Origin: Oppiella nova
Lineage: Eukaryota > Arthropoda > Arachnida > Sarcoptiformes > Oppiidae
Reading direction: 5' to 3'
DNA: 24,386 nt
Assembly: GCA_905397405.1 (NCBI GenBank)
Contig: CAJPVJ010000483.1
Coordinates: 1 to 24,386, forward strand
A model generated the notes under the pieces. The model had not been told where the DNA came from. It searched no databases and saw nothing but the letters and a program-made list of their open reading frames with translations. This document shows positions 1-10,458 of this stretch, piece after piece. A program made the translations under genes and the position numbers. Each line of letters opens with the position of its first letter. The stretch's first letter is position 1.

Positions 1-994
1 TAACTGTAAGAATAAGACATGATTTCTGTGGGTTGTGTCCACTTCTTGGGCTCCGACCGACCTCTCATCAAACGAGTCACTAGACTCTCAATGAGTCCCA
101 AATTACCGGTGACTATGAATTGATGCCGTTCTTCCTCAAGAGTTTGGCACCAATTTTGTCCAATAAATGCCATCACTTTTGTCTCAAACTCTTTGTTCCC
201 ATACTTATCCATCACTTCGAGGATTTTGAATGCATTTATAGTATTGATTCCCAAATACAAGAGATTCTCGCAAATAGTCTTCAGCTCTGAAACCATATAT
301 TTGTCCGAAACGTACAGAACCTGTTCCGCCATTTCCTCCAATTTGTCTGAATTCCCGAAATAAATGAATTTCAGGAACTCCTCGAAGACATTGACGTCGA
401 TGTCAGGGATAATCACATCATTGGTCTCCTTCTCTGTCATGTCTGACGTAAACATCGTTCGGAAGACTTCTGATTTGGCGCTGAGAATGGCTTTCGAGGC
501 AAAGATCTCTTCCTTTTTGACGACAAGCCGACAGTCATTGAGTTCTTTGCGGTTAAAGCTGTTCACCAGACATAGCATGTCGTGAATGCCAACCATCGGT
601 GTCTTGTAGACAAATATATCAAATCCAAGAGTGAGTGTATCGTTGGCACGTATTTGTCCAACTGATCCGTGAGTGTGGAGTACTTGAGGAACTGCTTCCA
701 AACCCATCCATTGTTCTTCAAGTAATGCTTTCTTCCGTTCAGTCGATGAATCGGTTTGTTTTGCGAGTCAATGATATAGACATCATATTTGGCCGCAACT
801 GATGGCTCATTGCTTTGCACTAACTCCAGAAACACTGACAAATACTCGTTGTCCCATCACTTCATGTATATCTGCAACTGCCACTCATCGGATCCAATGG
901 TCAAGTTATCGGTCACGACTTGTTTGTTCTGAACGCCTGCAAAGTTGTTCACTTTGAGCACGAGTTTCGTCTTGTAGACCAATTGCCACGACAT
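1..994 (-). pseudogene. MATH-BTB protein gene, broken by a stop and a frameshift, 3' end outside window
   Basis: The minus strand encodes a MATH (TRAF-like) segment starting MSWQLVYKTKLVLKVNNF at 994, then a BTB/POZ domain (LNDCRLVVKKEEIFASKAIL..., about 560-300) and a BACK-like tail (AFKILEVMDKYGNKEFE) that runs off the left edge. This is the SPOP/roadkill-type architecture; family members usually act as substrate adaptors for cullin-3 ubiquitin ligases. Two lesions break the frame. A TGA at 857-859 follows codon 45. Near 645-649 the MATH frame (KYV) must shift by one base to continue as ANDTLTLGFDIFVYK and into the BTB domain. The paralogue at 4298-4840 aligns through the TGA, so an intron there is unlikely. 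Both lesions could be sequencing errors, but with the duplicated start region a decayed gene is the simplest reading. No intron is seen. Confidence 0.82.
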
Positions 995-1223
995 GATTAT
1001 GGACACAAGTAGTCAATGATTGAGTCAATGGACTGAGTATTGAGTTTGTATTGCAGTGACAGTGGGTTTGCGATGAAAACAGCAATAAAAGCAGTAGTCT
1101 TGTAGACCAATTGCCACGACATGATTATGGACACAAGTAGTCAATGATTGAGTCAATGGACTGAGTATTGAGTTTGTATTGCAGTGACAGTGGGTTTGCG
1201 ATGAAAACAGCAATAAAAGCAGT
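969..1223. repeat. Perfect 128-bp-period tandem duplication over the MATH-BTB start codon
   Basis: Positions 969-1095 and 1097-1223 are identical over 127 bases, with one extra base between them (period 128). Each unit contains, on the minus strand, the first nine codons of the MATH-BTB gene plus about 100 bases of upstream sequence. Perfect identity suggests a very recent event or an assembly artefact. Confidence 0.95.
997..1122 (-). CDS. 41-codon upstream ORF created by the tandem duplication
   Basis: The right-hand repeat copy carries a second ATG (1122) with the same first nine codons (MSWQLVYKT) as the MATH-BTB gene. The 128-bp period is not a multiple of three, so the frame then reads through duplicated 5' sequence (TAFIAVFIANPL...) and ends in TAA at 997-999, three bases before the original ATG at 994. 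If transcription starts upstream of 1122, this ORF would be translated first and would lower use of the downstream start. I do not claim it is a functional protein. Confidence 0.4.
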   Translation of the reverse strand: MSWQLVYKTTAFIAVFIANPLSLQYKLNTQSIDSIIDYLCP

Positions 1224-1732
1224 GATTAAAACAAAGTGCAATACATCGCATATGAGTCAAACACATATCAGTTCTAAGAAAATGAAATAAATGTTAAAAA
1301 TATTGCTTTAATGTGAGAATACGTTTAAAGGTCTAACAGATATTTAGTAAATTTAAATAAAATTAACAAACAAAAAGTATTGAGAAATTTGTTTTTTCCA
1401 ACTGAATTAAAATTATGACAAATTTAGACTTTAATGCAAATTCTTTAATGACAAACTAATGAATCAATTAAACAAATAGTTGCGTTCAAAGCATTGTCCA
1501 AAGTTTGAATGATTTACAAACTATTAAAAATATTTATTAAATTTAATACGATAGTTATCAAAAATTATTATTACCGTAAAGTCATGAATTGCTTACCCAT
1601 AAAAAATAGATACTATTATATTTTGATTTACTTTTAGGTTCATAAAATTTATTTTATTCATTCAAATACACATAGACTATACGTATATTTATAGATAGAT
1701 TACAAATTATTTTAAATAAATATAAAAACATT
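1224..1732. other. AT-rich spacer between MATH-BTB and FASTKD genes
   Basis: No gene is seen here. It contains a copy of a diverged direct repeat (about 1445-1590, partner at 4003-4131). It also holds two overlapping minus-strand AATAAA signals at 1648-1658, 75-85 bases past the FASTKD stop codon and probably its cleavage signal. Confidence 0.7.
1445..1590 (+). repeat. Diverged direct repeat, copy R1
   Basis: Begins with ATGACAAACTAATGAATCAA and continues through AAACAAATAGT, GATTTACAAACTATTAAAA, TATTTATTAA and ATAGTTATCAA blocks. The same blocks appear in the same order at 4003-4131. Copy R1 carries small insertions relative to R2. Confidence 0.75.
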
Positions 1733-3809
1733 TTAACCAAAACTCGGGTCAAGTCTAGTCACCTCTTTAATAATGGCATTATATTTAGCTCTCATAGACC
1801 TATAGCCAGTCAAGTGGTGCCACGGCATCACCACTACCTTAAAGCCGAGTCTTTCAAGTAATCTATTCTCTAGTTTTACGGATCCTTTGATTTGTTTGTC
1901 TACAATAGCGTAGTCATTGATTTCCAACACATTAATAGCTATGCAATCGTTAAACATATTTTGTTTCAATTCTGTGGTGGGAGTCAACGAAAAGTGTTTG
2001 CTATTTGGCGCCCAAATCACCACAAATGGATAGCTTCTGAAGGGAAATATATGGCACAATTGCACCCTATGTTGTAGACCTGACTTCAGAGACATGTAGA
2101 TAATGTTCAACAAGTGATGCCTTTTGGTGATGTAGGGGATGGACTGCTTCTCCTCAGTGAGAATCCAGCGGTGATAGCGATACACCCTTTCCGGGTCCAC
2201 CAGAATGTCACCAAATTCTTCGTACCTTTCTATGGATAGCGCCGTATTTGTTGTCAGCAAATGTCGTTGAAAGTCAATACGTGAATATTCTGCGGAAATA
2301 ATAAAAATATTCATAAAATACCACAAAAACTCATTTTGAATCCATTGGCCCTCAAAGTAATACAATTAATTAAATAGCTTATAATGTAATGATTGCATAC
2401 ATACTCATAATTTTGGTCAAAAAACTGGTTTCAAAGCAGTGCCGAAGTAATAACTTTGGGTAGAATTGCAAAACCGCTAAATAATGCAATATATTGAGCA
2501 AACAAACCGGGTATTGATACGATTGAAAGTAGTCTGCATTCGTGTGCAACTCATCGCAAATAGACTCCACTTTCTTGGGATCTAATTCGTGGTAAAAATT
2601 AGATAAACACAAGAATATGCGTTCAATGTCTTTGAGACGGAAAGCCCGCAGATTGGTATAAAGTTTGTCAAATGTTTGATCCATGAGCTCCTTATCACAG
2701 ATATGTGCCGTGTGTTTAAGATTCAGCAAATGAGTGGAAGTCATCGCGGAATTAGTGGACAATTGTTTCAATTTATCGATATATTGACGGAATTGTGGCT
2801 CAAAGTGGAAGTGATATGAATGTCGGATGCATTTCGTGATCGCCGTTCGCGTGATATTATTGGTCTCATCGGAGACACCGCTAATGGATTTGCCGATAAT
2901 TGTGGTCAACAACTGATCCGTGAGTTTGATGTTCGTCTTGAAACAAGTCATACAAAACACTCCCAATTCATGCAAATCCATGTCATTCACGAGTGCCTCC
3001 ATTCGTCTCATTATATATTTAGTGGCTTTCGGGTCAACAGTTCGGTGAAGATTGGCGTAAAACAAGAGGTGAAGAATCGATGTCTTATTCAACTCGAAGT
3101 CAGGAGAACTCAAGCGCTTGACTAAAGTGTCGTTGAATTTAGCGATGTTTGCGGTCTTCAGTCTGTAAAACATGTTTCCAAACAACAGGTATTTCTCCAC
3201 ATCTTTGTTGCCATTCAACTGCTGATCCGCTGTCAGCCTATCAGCTAATTCGTGGTCTATATTAGACCACACTTTATAGAATAACGGATCAAATGGGAGC
3301 TCAAGAATCGGCCATTTGGTCACCGATTCCAAGACAGACAGCAATTGTCTTAAACTCAATGACTTCAACGCTCGCACCAAATCGTTGATAACAATGGGAT
3401 TGTCTCTGAATTCTTCGGGAGGAATGGCTATAAACTTATCGATAATACGATCAACGGATTCATTAGTCACCACGTCTTCACTCATATCAACCGATTCTTC
3501 GCTTATAAGCGATTCGATGACTTTGAAGGCGAACTGATTCTCATTATCAATGAATACCATTCTCTTGGTATCCGGTCTTTGGATCAAAACCGATGGATAA
3601 AGTCTGTGGTTTGTGTTCAGCTGTTGATGGCTCGCAAAACGCTTCCAACACTTCCGGTGGCTGTCGGCTACCACTCGGACCACCGATTGGCGGCAAATGG
3701 GTCTTGAGATCAACCATTTGTTGGGCAATATCTGATGTCCACTAACGAGTGGTGTCTTAAACGGCAATCTCTGATATGATCGCTTGAATGACTGCATGAT
3801 TGAGACCAC
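1733..3809 (-). CDS. FAST kinase domain-containing (FASTKD) mitochondrial RNA-binding protein
   Basis: Two exons: 3809-2405 and 2289-1733, joined over a 115-bp intron (donor GTATGT, acceptor TTTCCGCAG), giving 653 residues. The C-terminus is a RAP domain, recognised from YAIVDKQIKGSVKLENRLL followed by GFKVVVMPWHHL, ending about 20 residues before the stop. The helical region before it fits the FAST_1/FAST_2 modules. The first 60 residues are rich in Arg, Lys and Ser and almost free of acidic residues, as in a mitochondrial targeting peptide. FASTKD proteins act in mitochondria in processing, stability or translation of organelle transcripts; which of the FASTKD1-5/TBRG4 group this is cannot be decided by eye. 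Translation could start at Met1 or Met5; both keep the presequence. The gene lies between two MATH-BTB paralogues on the same strand. Confidence 0.88.
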
Positions 3810-4297
3810 AATTTGTCACAACTTTAGTAATCACTGAAATCACATCAAAATGTATTGAATTGACAAAAATTGAAATGTTTGGCAAAACTTTGAACTTTTC
3901 TGAACACATGTTTGCAATGTTTGTATTGACTGTCAATAAATAACATACACTCCAGTCGTACAGTATTTGTATTTTGAGAGCCCTTAATAAATGAGTCATT
4001 TATTAAATGACAAACTAATGAATCAATTAAACAAATAGTAGCCATCAAAACATTGGATGATTTACAAACTATTAAAATATTTATTAATATGATATAGTTA
4101 TCAACAATTATAATTACAGTTAAGGGATTCATATATTAATATCATATCATATAATACTTATTAAGTTTTGATAAGTTTTGTTAACTTTTACGGTACAACA
4201 AAATATATAGCATTAAGACTAATATGAATACAAAAATGAAACAAATAATTGACAAAATAGCCAAATAATTAATGTCTGAATGGTATGTCTTAGAGAT
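3810..4297. other. AT-rich spacer upstream of FASTKD, downstream of BTB-less paralogue
   Basis: Holds the FASTKD 5' flank and repeat copy R2. Minus-strand AATAAA signals at 4080-4085 and 3999-4004 could end transcripts of the 4298-4840 gene. No coding exon is seen. Confidence 0.6.
4003..4131 (+). repeat. Diverged direct repeat, copy R2
   Basis: Shares ATGACAAACTAATGAATCAA and the following blocks in order with R1 at 1445-1590, with scattered substitutions and short indels. The two copies flank the FASTKD gene in the same orientation. Confidence 0.75.
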
Positions 4298-4840
4298 TCA
4301 CTGATTATCCACTTTAGACTCGATGTAACTGTAAGTGGAAGATAGGGTTCGCGTCGAAGACTTCTTAAGCTTTTTACGCGTCGACCGAACGCTCATTAAG
4401 CCGATGATCAGATCCTTGAGGAGCGACTGACCACTGCCTCCGAAATCACTCAATTCCTCCTCAAGAGATTCGCTCCAATTCTGGTCAATGAATTCAATGC
4501 ACCTCCGCTTCAGCTCTTCGTTATTGTATTTATCCATTACTTCCAGTATTTTGAAGACATTTGTAGTATTCATTCGTGTGTGAAGTGGTTTCCCAATTGG
4601 TTTGCACTGCGAGTCCACAACATAGACATCAAACTCCGTGTCCACTGATGTCTCATCGCTTTTCAATAGACACAGATATACAGACAAATAGTCCGCGATT
4701 TTGGTTTTGCACAACACTTTGATCCGCCACTCGTCGGATCCAATGATGAATACACGGCTAAACACGTCTTTGTTGTCATAACTGGAAAAGTGGTTCACTT
4801 TGAAGACCACTTTCGTCTTGAAGACCAATTGCTGTGACAT
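4298..4840 (-). CDS. MATH-domain protein that has lost its BTB domain (180 aa)
   Basis: Start chosen at ATG 4840 because MSQQLVFKTKVVFKVNHF aligns with the start of the paralogue at 994; an upstream in-frame ATG at 4972 would only read 5' flank. Residues 1 to about 90 are the N-terminal part of a MATH domain (IIGSDEWRIKVL, DYLSVYLCLL, FDVYVVDSQCKPIG). The sequence then jumps in frame to MNTTNVFKILEVMDKYNNEE, which aligns with the segment after the BTB domain in the paralogue. The rest of MATH and the whole BTB (about 140-150 residues) are therefore missing, with no stop or frameshift. The tail is basic (STRKKLKKSSTR). Without BTB it could not dimerise or bind cullin-3 in the usual way; it may be a substrate-binding fragment or a decaying copy. 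Its 5' flank resembles that of the paralogue. Confidence 0.75.
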   Translation of the reverse strand: MSQQLVFKTKVVFKVNHFSSYDNKDVFSRVFIIGSDEWRIKVLCKTKIADYLSVYLCLLKSDETSVDTEFDVYVVDSQCKPIGKPLHTRMNTTNVFKILEVMDKYNNEELKRRCIEFIDQNWSESLEEELSDFGGSGQSLLKDLIIGLMSVRSTRKKLKKSSTRTLSSTYSYIESKVDNQ

Positions 4841-5419
4841 ATTGTGGACACAAGTGATGGACACAAACAGTGAATGCAGTGAATGTATGAATGGATTAGT
4901 AGTGGACTCGCAATGGGTTTGCGTTTTGAAAACCACAATAAAAGTTGATGTAATGCTTACAGTATTATGCATTCAATGGGTATTAATAACATCTCTACTA
5001 TTGGGCACAACACCAACCCCTGTAATACTGATGTCAATGGCAGACAATCATTAGATTACATGTAATACTTGCTTAAAAAGTTTTTGAAAGCCGTGAATAA
5101 TTGCACACAAAACCATAAGTTGACAGGTATTATGTCGCTCAATATTTGACGGACAAACTTTAATTGAATTGACACTCACATACATCACATACATACTGCG
5201 GTCAAATAAATGTCACAATCAAAGTATTGAGAAAATTATTTTTATTCATCAATTCATAGCAAATAATAATAATTATAATAATTTATAACTGAATCTTACG
5301 ATTAAAAACATTGAAAAACTATTCATTCATCAAAAATACATCCAAAACATAGGCGTAGAGCGAGAAAAAGTCGTATTAATGTTAGGACGACATCCCGACC
5401 ACCCGTCCCGTACACAGCC
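4841..5419. other. Spacer: 5' flank of BTB-less gene and 3' UTR of COPB1
   Basis: Upstream of ATG 4840 the minus strand carries a TTTATTG/TTTTC/CGCAAACCCA arrangement also seen upstream of the other MATH-BTB gene, suggesting a duplicated promoter. A minus-strand AATAAA at 5241-5246 lies about 175 bases past the COPB1 stop. No other gene is seen. Confidence 0.6.
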
Positions 5420-8400
5420 TTACGATGGTTTGGCGGCCTTTTGGGAGGCGTTCACCTTATCGCCCAAACTGAGTGCCATTCCCTGACTCTTAGCGCGAAT
5501 CCTGATGTGTCCGCTGACGGACGCCTCGGGGGACGCCTTCTCGATGGACACATTGGCCAACGCGTCCTCACCGAAGATGGACTTCGCGTAGAGATTGGCG
5601 GCCAAAAAGCCGCAGTCGCCGGACAGGGCTTTCTGTGGGGTCAGACACTTCATGTTTGTCGACTGAATCAAGTGGTTCAGGTAGTCCTGGAGGTCTGTCA
5701 GCCCCGTATTGACCGTCACTTTGTTCTCCCACTCGAACTCAGCCCACATTTGCCTGAACTGCGAGTCATTACAAGAGGCGGGGATTATGTAATCCATGAT
5801 ATCTATGTGGATGTCGTTCAGCACCACTACATTGCGGTCGGAGGTCGAGCCCGATATGTCGTACACTGTATACAGAGGGGTAAGAGTTAGGAAAGAGTCT
5901 CAAAAACGCATGCATTTGCCTATAGGAGCGACTCTACTGACCGATGTTCCCGAAAATGATGCCGTTCTCAGTGGACGCCACCTTCACGGAGGCCTTAATG
6001 TTGGCGAAGTCGTGCGGCGCCAACACCAGGGGCTGCGGCTTCTCCACGAGCTTCAGGTCACCCAAAGTGGTGAACTCGAGCGTACAGTTCTGCAACGTGT
6101 CGGAGCTCTGGTTGACGATCAACACGTCGAGGCATATGTCGTACTGATTGACGTTCACATAGCACTCGGCGTACACGGGGTCACTGAAACCGGTCAGTTG
6201 TGTCACTTTCGACAACTTGGACGCCGACAACAGGTCCGACACGTTCACCGACTTCTGGCCGAGCGTTGTGGTGGCTGTGGGGCCGACGTTGCCGGCGATG
6301 GCCTGCGACAGACTCACGTCGAACTGGTTCTCCATTGTCTCCGAGTTTTTGCTCATCAGTTGAGTGAACGGCAAGTGATCGTCAGACTCGACGCACTTAT
6401 TCTTCCGCGACTTCGCCACCGAATTCTTCGCCTCCTCGGCGTCCGACTTACTGCTGGCGAGCATACTGTCCAACGATTGGCGCATTTCCGACAAAAACAT
6501 CGCTTTCAACAGCTGTTCCACTTCTGGAGTCACGCCGTTCGGCGAACAGATGTTCGTCAAAATCATGAGACAGAGGGCTATGCGCTCGAAGTCGTCCTCA
6601 TTGATGGTCTGCTGAATGAGTTTGGATTTTCCCAAATGAAGAACTGATGTCAATATGAGCATCGATTGGGCTAAGAAAGTGTTGGCCTGTTTGCCGGCGC
6701 CCACCACTTGCCGGTAACGGAGCGCCAGTTTCACCAAACAATTAGCGAGCGCTGTGCCGATGAAGAACTCGCCGTTCAGTAGATACTGTCTCAGCGGCGG
6801 TATATTAGCCGACTTCTCCACCTTCGCGTTGACGCTGAGCGCCGATTGGGTGGCGTACGAGCCGTCGGCGGTCACCAGTTTGGCCGACGGGGCGGTCGCC
6901 GTGTGAACGGTGCTCTGCGGGGCGGGTGTCTCCTCGCCGTCGACGCCGTTCTCCAGTTTCTTGAGCTCCGACTCGACGATAGGTATGTCGCCGATGGCCG
7001 CGCGGATGACACTCATGGCCTCCTGGATCTGGTCCTCGTTGTCGTCGCAGAATTCGCCTAAAATCCAGATCAACCCGCGATGCACTTTCACGTTACGAAT
7101 GGTGGGAAACACCTCCAGAATGCGGCCAACGATGGCGTTCTTTTGCGGCAAATTCTTCTGAATGTACTCTCGCGTGAAGACAATCACCAAAATGGCGGTA
7201 CTTTCGTCGTCCGCGTTGTTCAACAGCTCGAACAGCGTCGGCATCAGATTGCCGGCCGCCATCACGTCCGGGTATTTCAGGCAAATCGAGTGAAGGGTAC
7301 CGACGAGTAGTTGTCGGTATTTGTTGGTCTCTTCGCCGCTGCCCTGAGACTCGCTCTGCGTCTTCAGGATCTCCTTCTTCAACAGTTGCACCAACTCTTC
7401 CACGTTTCGCGACGAAACCAAATCCAGACCTAAGCTCAGAATCTTCTGCTTCACCTCCAGATCTGTGGCCACATTCAGAATCCTCAGGATATCCATCAGC
7501 GAGTCCTGAAGTATACGTTCGGCCGCTGAGGTCGACTCCTTGAGCGCCACCAATCGGTCCAAAACTATAAGCTTCACGTTATTGTCGCTCTCTTTGAGGC
7601 AGATGTCGATGAAACAGTTGGCGGCTGCTCTCAGGGCTGTCGGCGCCTGCGATAGTGTAATGAGAGTGGCGGCCGCCTCGTAGCGCACCGACGCTGACTG
7701 CGATGTGTTCAGCAGGTTATAGATGGCGCGTATGAATCGGGACCTCTCGCTGGGGTTAGCGATGCACACCTTGTATATGAGTTCCACGATCACCAGCTGC
7801 AGGATGTCGTTGAAGCCGCCGATTTGGTCCAGACATGAGTTGAGGTAATCCAACGCCTTCTTCTGGTCCAAGTGGATCAGCATTAGGAAGGCGTTCCGCT
7901 TGCAGGAGGCGTCCGCCTCGCGGCTCAAGAAGTCCAGTATAAGTTCCGGCGCGTCCGGTATCAGCGCCTCGAAGTTCACGTATATCTTAAAGATGGCCAA
8001 AACGGCGTTCCGACGCACGTAGGAGTGCCGGTGCTCCAGACACACGCGTATGGCCGGCATCAGCGGCTCCAGCAGTTCCGGCTCTTTGAGTTTGCAGAGG
8101 AACCGGAGGGTCGACCCCCTGATGAACTCATTGGGGTGTTGCAGGTCTTTGCGATAGGCGTCGCAAACTAAGATCATTTCGTGCAGCAGTTTGCCATCCG
8201 GTCCCCTCTTCGGCACGATCTCCCAGAATATAAGCAACAGTTTCTTGATTTGGTGATCATTGGATGGCAGACAATAGCGGATGACTGTCATCAACATATT
8301 TGGCGGAAACTTCTCGCCATTCAATATCATATAAATCAGTTTCTTCAGCGCTTCCGTCTTAGTCTTGAGTTCGCCCTTCTCTGCGGGGATTATAGAGTGA

Positions 8401-8562
8401 GACGTGTGTAGGGATTAGCTGTGGCTTATGGGGGGATCAAGTGGCCGGTGATGGCCCATTGGTATACAAACCTAAATCATTCCTCAGCGTCACTTCGTTG
8501 ACACTGTCGTCGGACTCGCTGTTGATTAACGTATAGCATATCGAGTCGGCCGCCGAAGACAT
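5420..8562 (-). CDS. COPB1: Coatomer subunit beta (beta-COP)
   Basis: Three exons: 8562-8472, 8380-5942 and 5865-5420, separated by introns of 91 and 76 bp, giving 991 residues against roughly 950 in animals. Splice sites restore conserved sequence: [17 protein letters not shown] and GIIFGNI|VYDISG. The N-terminal two thirds is the adaptin-like helical solenoid ([59 protein letters not shown]). The C-terminal part is the coatomer appendage ([67 protein letters not shown]). Beta-COP is a core subunit of the COPI coat that forms Golgi-to-ER and intra-Golgi vesicles and binds ARF1. Coding GC is clearly above that of the flanks. A CACGTG E-box lies 11 bases upstream of the ATG. Confidence 0.97.
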
Positions 8563-10458
8563 GGTCGCCGATCACGTGTGGTGTCCAACTGTGGTCTGAC
8601 GGGTGATAATTGGTATGTAATGTACTGATGAATGGGTGTCCGGATGTGATAAGTGGTGACAATTCAATCGCTGCCTCCAATACACGTCAACATTGACTGC
8701 ATTGAGTGAACGCATAGCCGGATAAGCGATCGCAACAAACGTTACGCCATTATAGGGGTTAAGGTGTGAGGGGGTAGTAGTGGGTCAGCGGACTAGTGCT
8801 GGTTGACTGCCATGCCAGAAGTTGCCAGTTGAGTTTTGTTTTGAATTTTAATTTAGTTGGCTTATGTTTTATTAATTTTATTTAGTGCTAAATGCAAATA
8901 TGTGTGTTTCATAAAATTGTTTGTAATGTTTTGCTAGAATAGGGTTTGATTTTTACGTAAAATGTATAACGTTTTCAAATACTTATGCTTTGAATACAGC
9001 GCCGACTATCGGTTGCATGTATTCACTGAATATGACTAATGCTTTGATTCTTGGATTCAATGAATTTTATACAAGAATTTGTGTCTTAAATGTTAAGTAT
9101 TTATAATAGTTTAGTATTATTTAAATAACATGATTACATGAAAATTAATTATGTTAATAAATCATTTATTTAAAAGTAGTAAATAATTATTATTTATAGT
9201 AATTATTTTTCTAAATACAAACTTTTGTTTAAGTGATCCGGAATATTATTTTATAGTGCATATAAGTTTTATCACATATTAATATTCTTTTTATAATAAT
9301 ATTTTTTTAATATGTTAAAATGATTGACATATAGTATATACTGTATTATCCATATAATAATAACATATTATATAATATAACTGGAATATTTACATAAGAA
9401 TATATGAAAGAATCGCTTATACTGTATATGATATTTGTTTTTATATTCACTCCAAGGTCTTAACCTTGAATTATTTGAATTAAAATGACATAGATTGATC
9501 TTTAAACGCATTCTTAAATTAAAAGTTTAGTTTAATTTTTTATACAAAATTCACACAAACTTATACAGTATAATAAATATTATTACTGTATCTGATGTTA
9601 AGTCACAATTTTCAATGATAACTTAAAAAGTGTTTAATATCACATTGATAATAAACACATTGATATGAATTGTGCGCACAATTAGTGCCCATTTAATACA
9701 TTTCTTATATTAATAGTGTCCACTATTGTCCGCATACAGTAATTATCTATAATTAATTGGGTCACCAATGTATCTCATTAACACTCCACACAAATGACTA
9801 CCTAATTGTCAACACTTCATAGATTTTAGTTATCATAATTGGACACAAGAACCTCCTCACCTACCACTCCATACTCCCGGTGCACTTTTTATGCCTAACC
9901 CGTGTGATCACCACAGAGTAGTTAGTGATGCCGTTTTATGTGCGACCAGTTGCTGACCAGTCGTGGGTAAAAGCATTTTTGGCACTGTTCAAGACCTTGC
10001 TTATTTATCACATATTTGTATTTAATGTTGGTTTTGATGTATTAATCATTTTTACTATGAGTTTTATTATTGCATTTATTGTAATTAAATTTACTTTAGA
10101 TTATTGTGTCTAGATTTATAGTTTTTAAATAAAATAACTTATAAGCACAACAATTTTTTATATACAATATTTGAATGAATTACTAATTGTTATAACTTTA
10201 TTGGACACAGTATCTATTTTGTCATATTTATAACTCAATAATACAATAAGAATATTAATACGATAACAAAGTATGAACTATTTTCTTTGCAACTAAACAT
10301 ACAAACTTTGCATTCAATAAAATTGCTTAAAAAAGTATTTTTAAAACAATAACTATTGTCAATATTTAGAACCGTATTTACACACGAATAATAATCATTA
10401 AAAATATTAAAACAAATAAAAAACAGCATTAAAATACAATAAGAAAAATGCAATTATG
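8563..10458. other. AT-rich spacer between COPB1 and GTF2F2
   Basis: The first 270 bases (8563-8830) are GC-richer and probably hold the COPB1 promoter and 5' UTR, with CACGTG at 8573-8578. The segment 8830-9830 is strongly AT-rich with no coding signal. A less AT-rich island sits at about 9840-9990. A short hydrophobic ORF on the plus strand (9925-10113) looks like chance in AT-rich DNA. Minus-strand AATAAA at 10197-10202 may serve GTF2F2. Confidence 0.6.

Noticed and set aside
1025-1213. 62-codon minus-strand ORF across the tandem duplication
   Set aside because: Arises from reading the duplicated 5' flank in another frame; no protein features.
4841-4972. N-terminal extension of the BTB-less MATH protein to ATG 4972
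   Set aside because: The paralogue aligns only from ATG 4840, and the extra residues correspond to duplicated 5' flank.
5441-6647. Long plus-strand ORFs (149 and 283 codons) over COPB1
   Set aside because: They are antisense shadows of the GC-rich COPB1 exons and show no protein-family features.
9925-10113. 62-codon hydrophobic ORF in the COPB1-GTF2F2 spacer
   Set aside because: The Phe/Ile/Val-rich translation is what AT-rich DNA gives by chance; no promoter or conserved motif supports it.
10235-10453. 72-codon minus-strand ORF downstream of GTF2F2
   Set aside because: Cys/Phe/Ile/Tyr-rich translation of AT-rich 3' flank; no family features.
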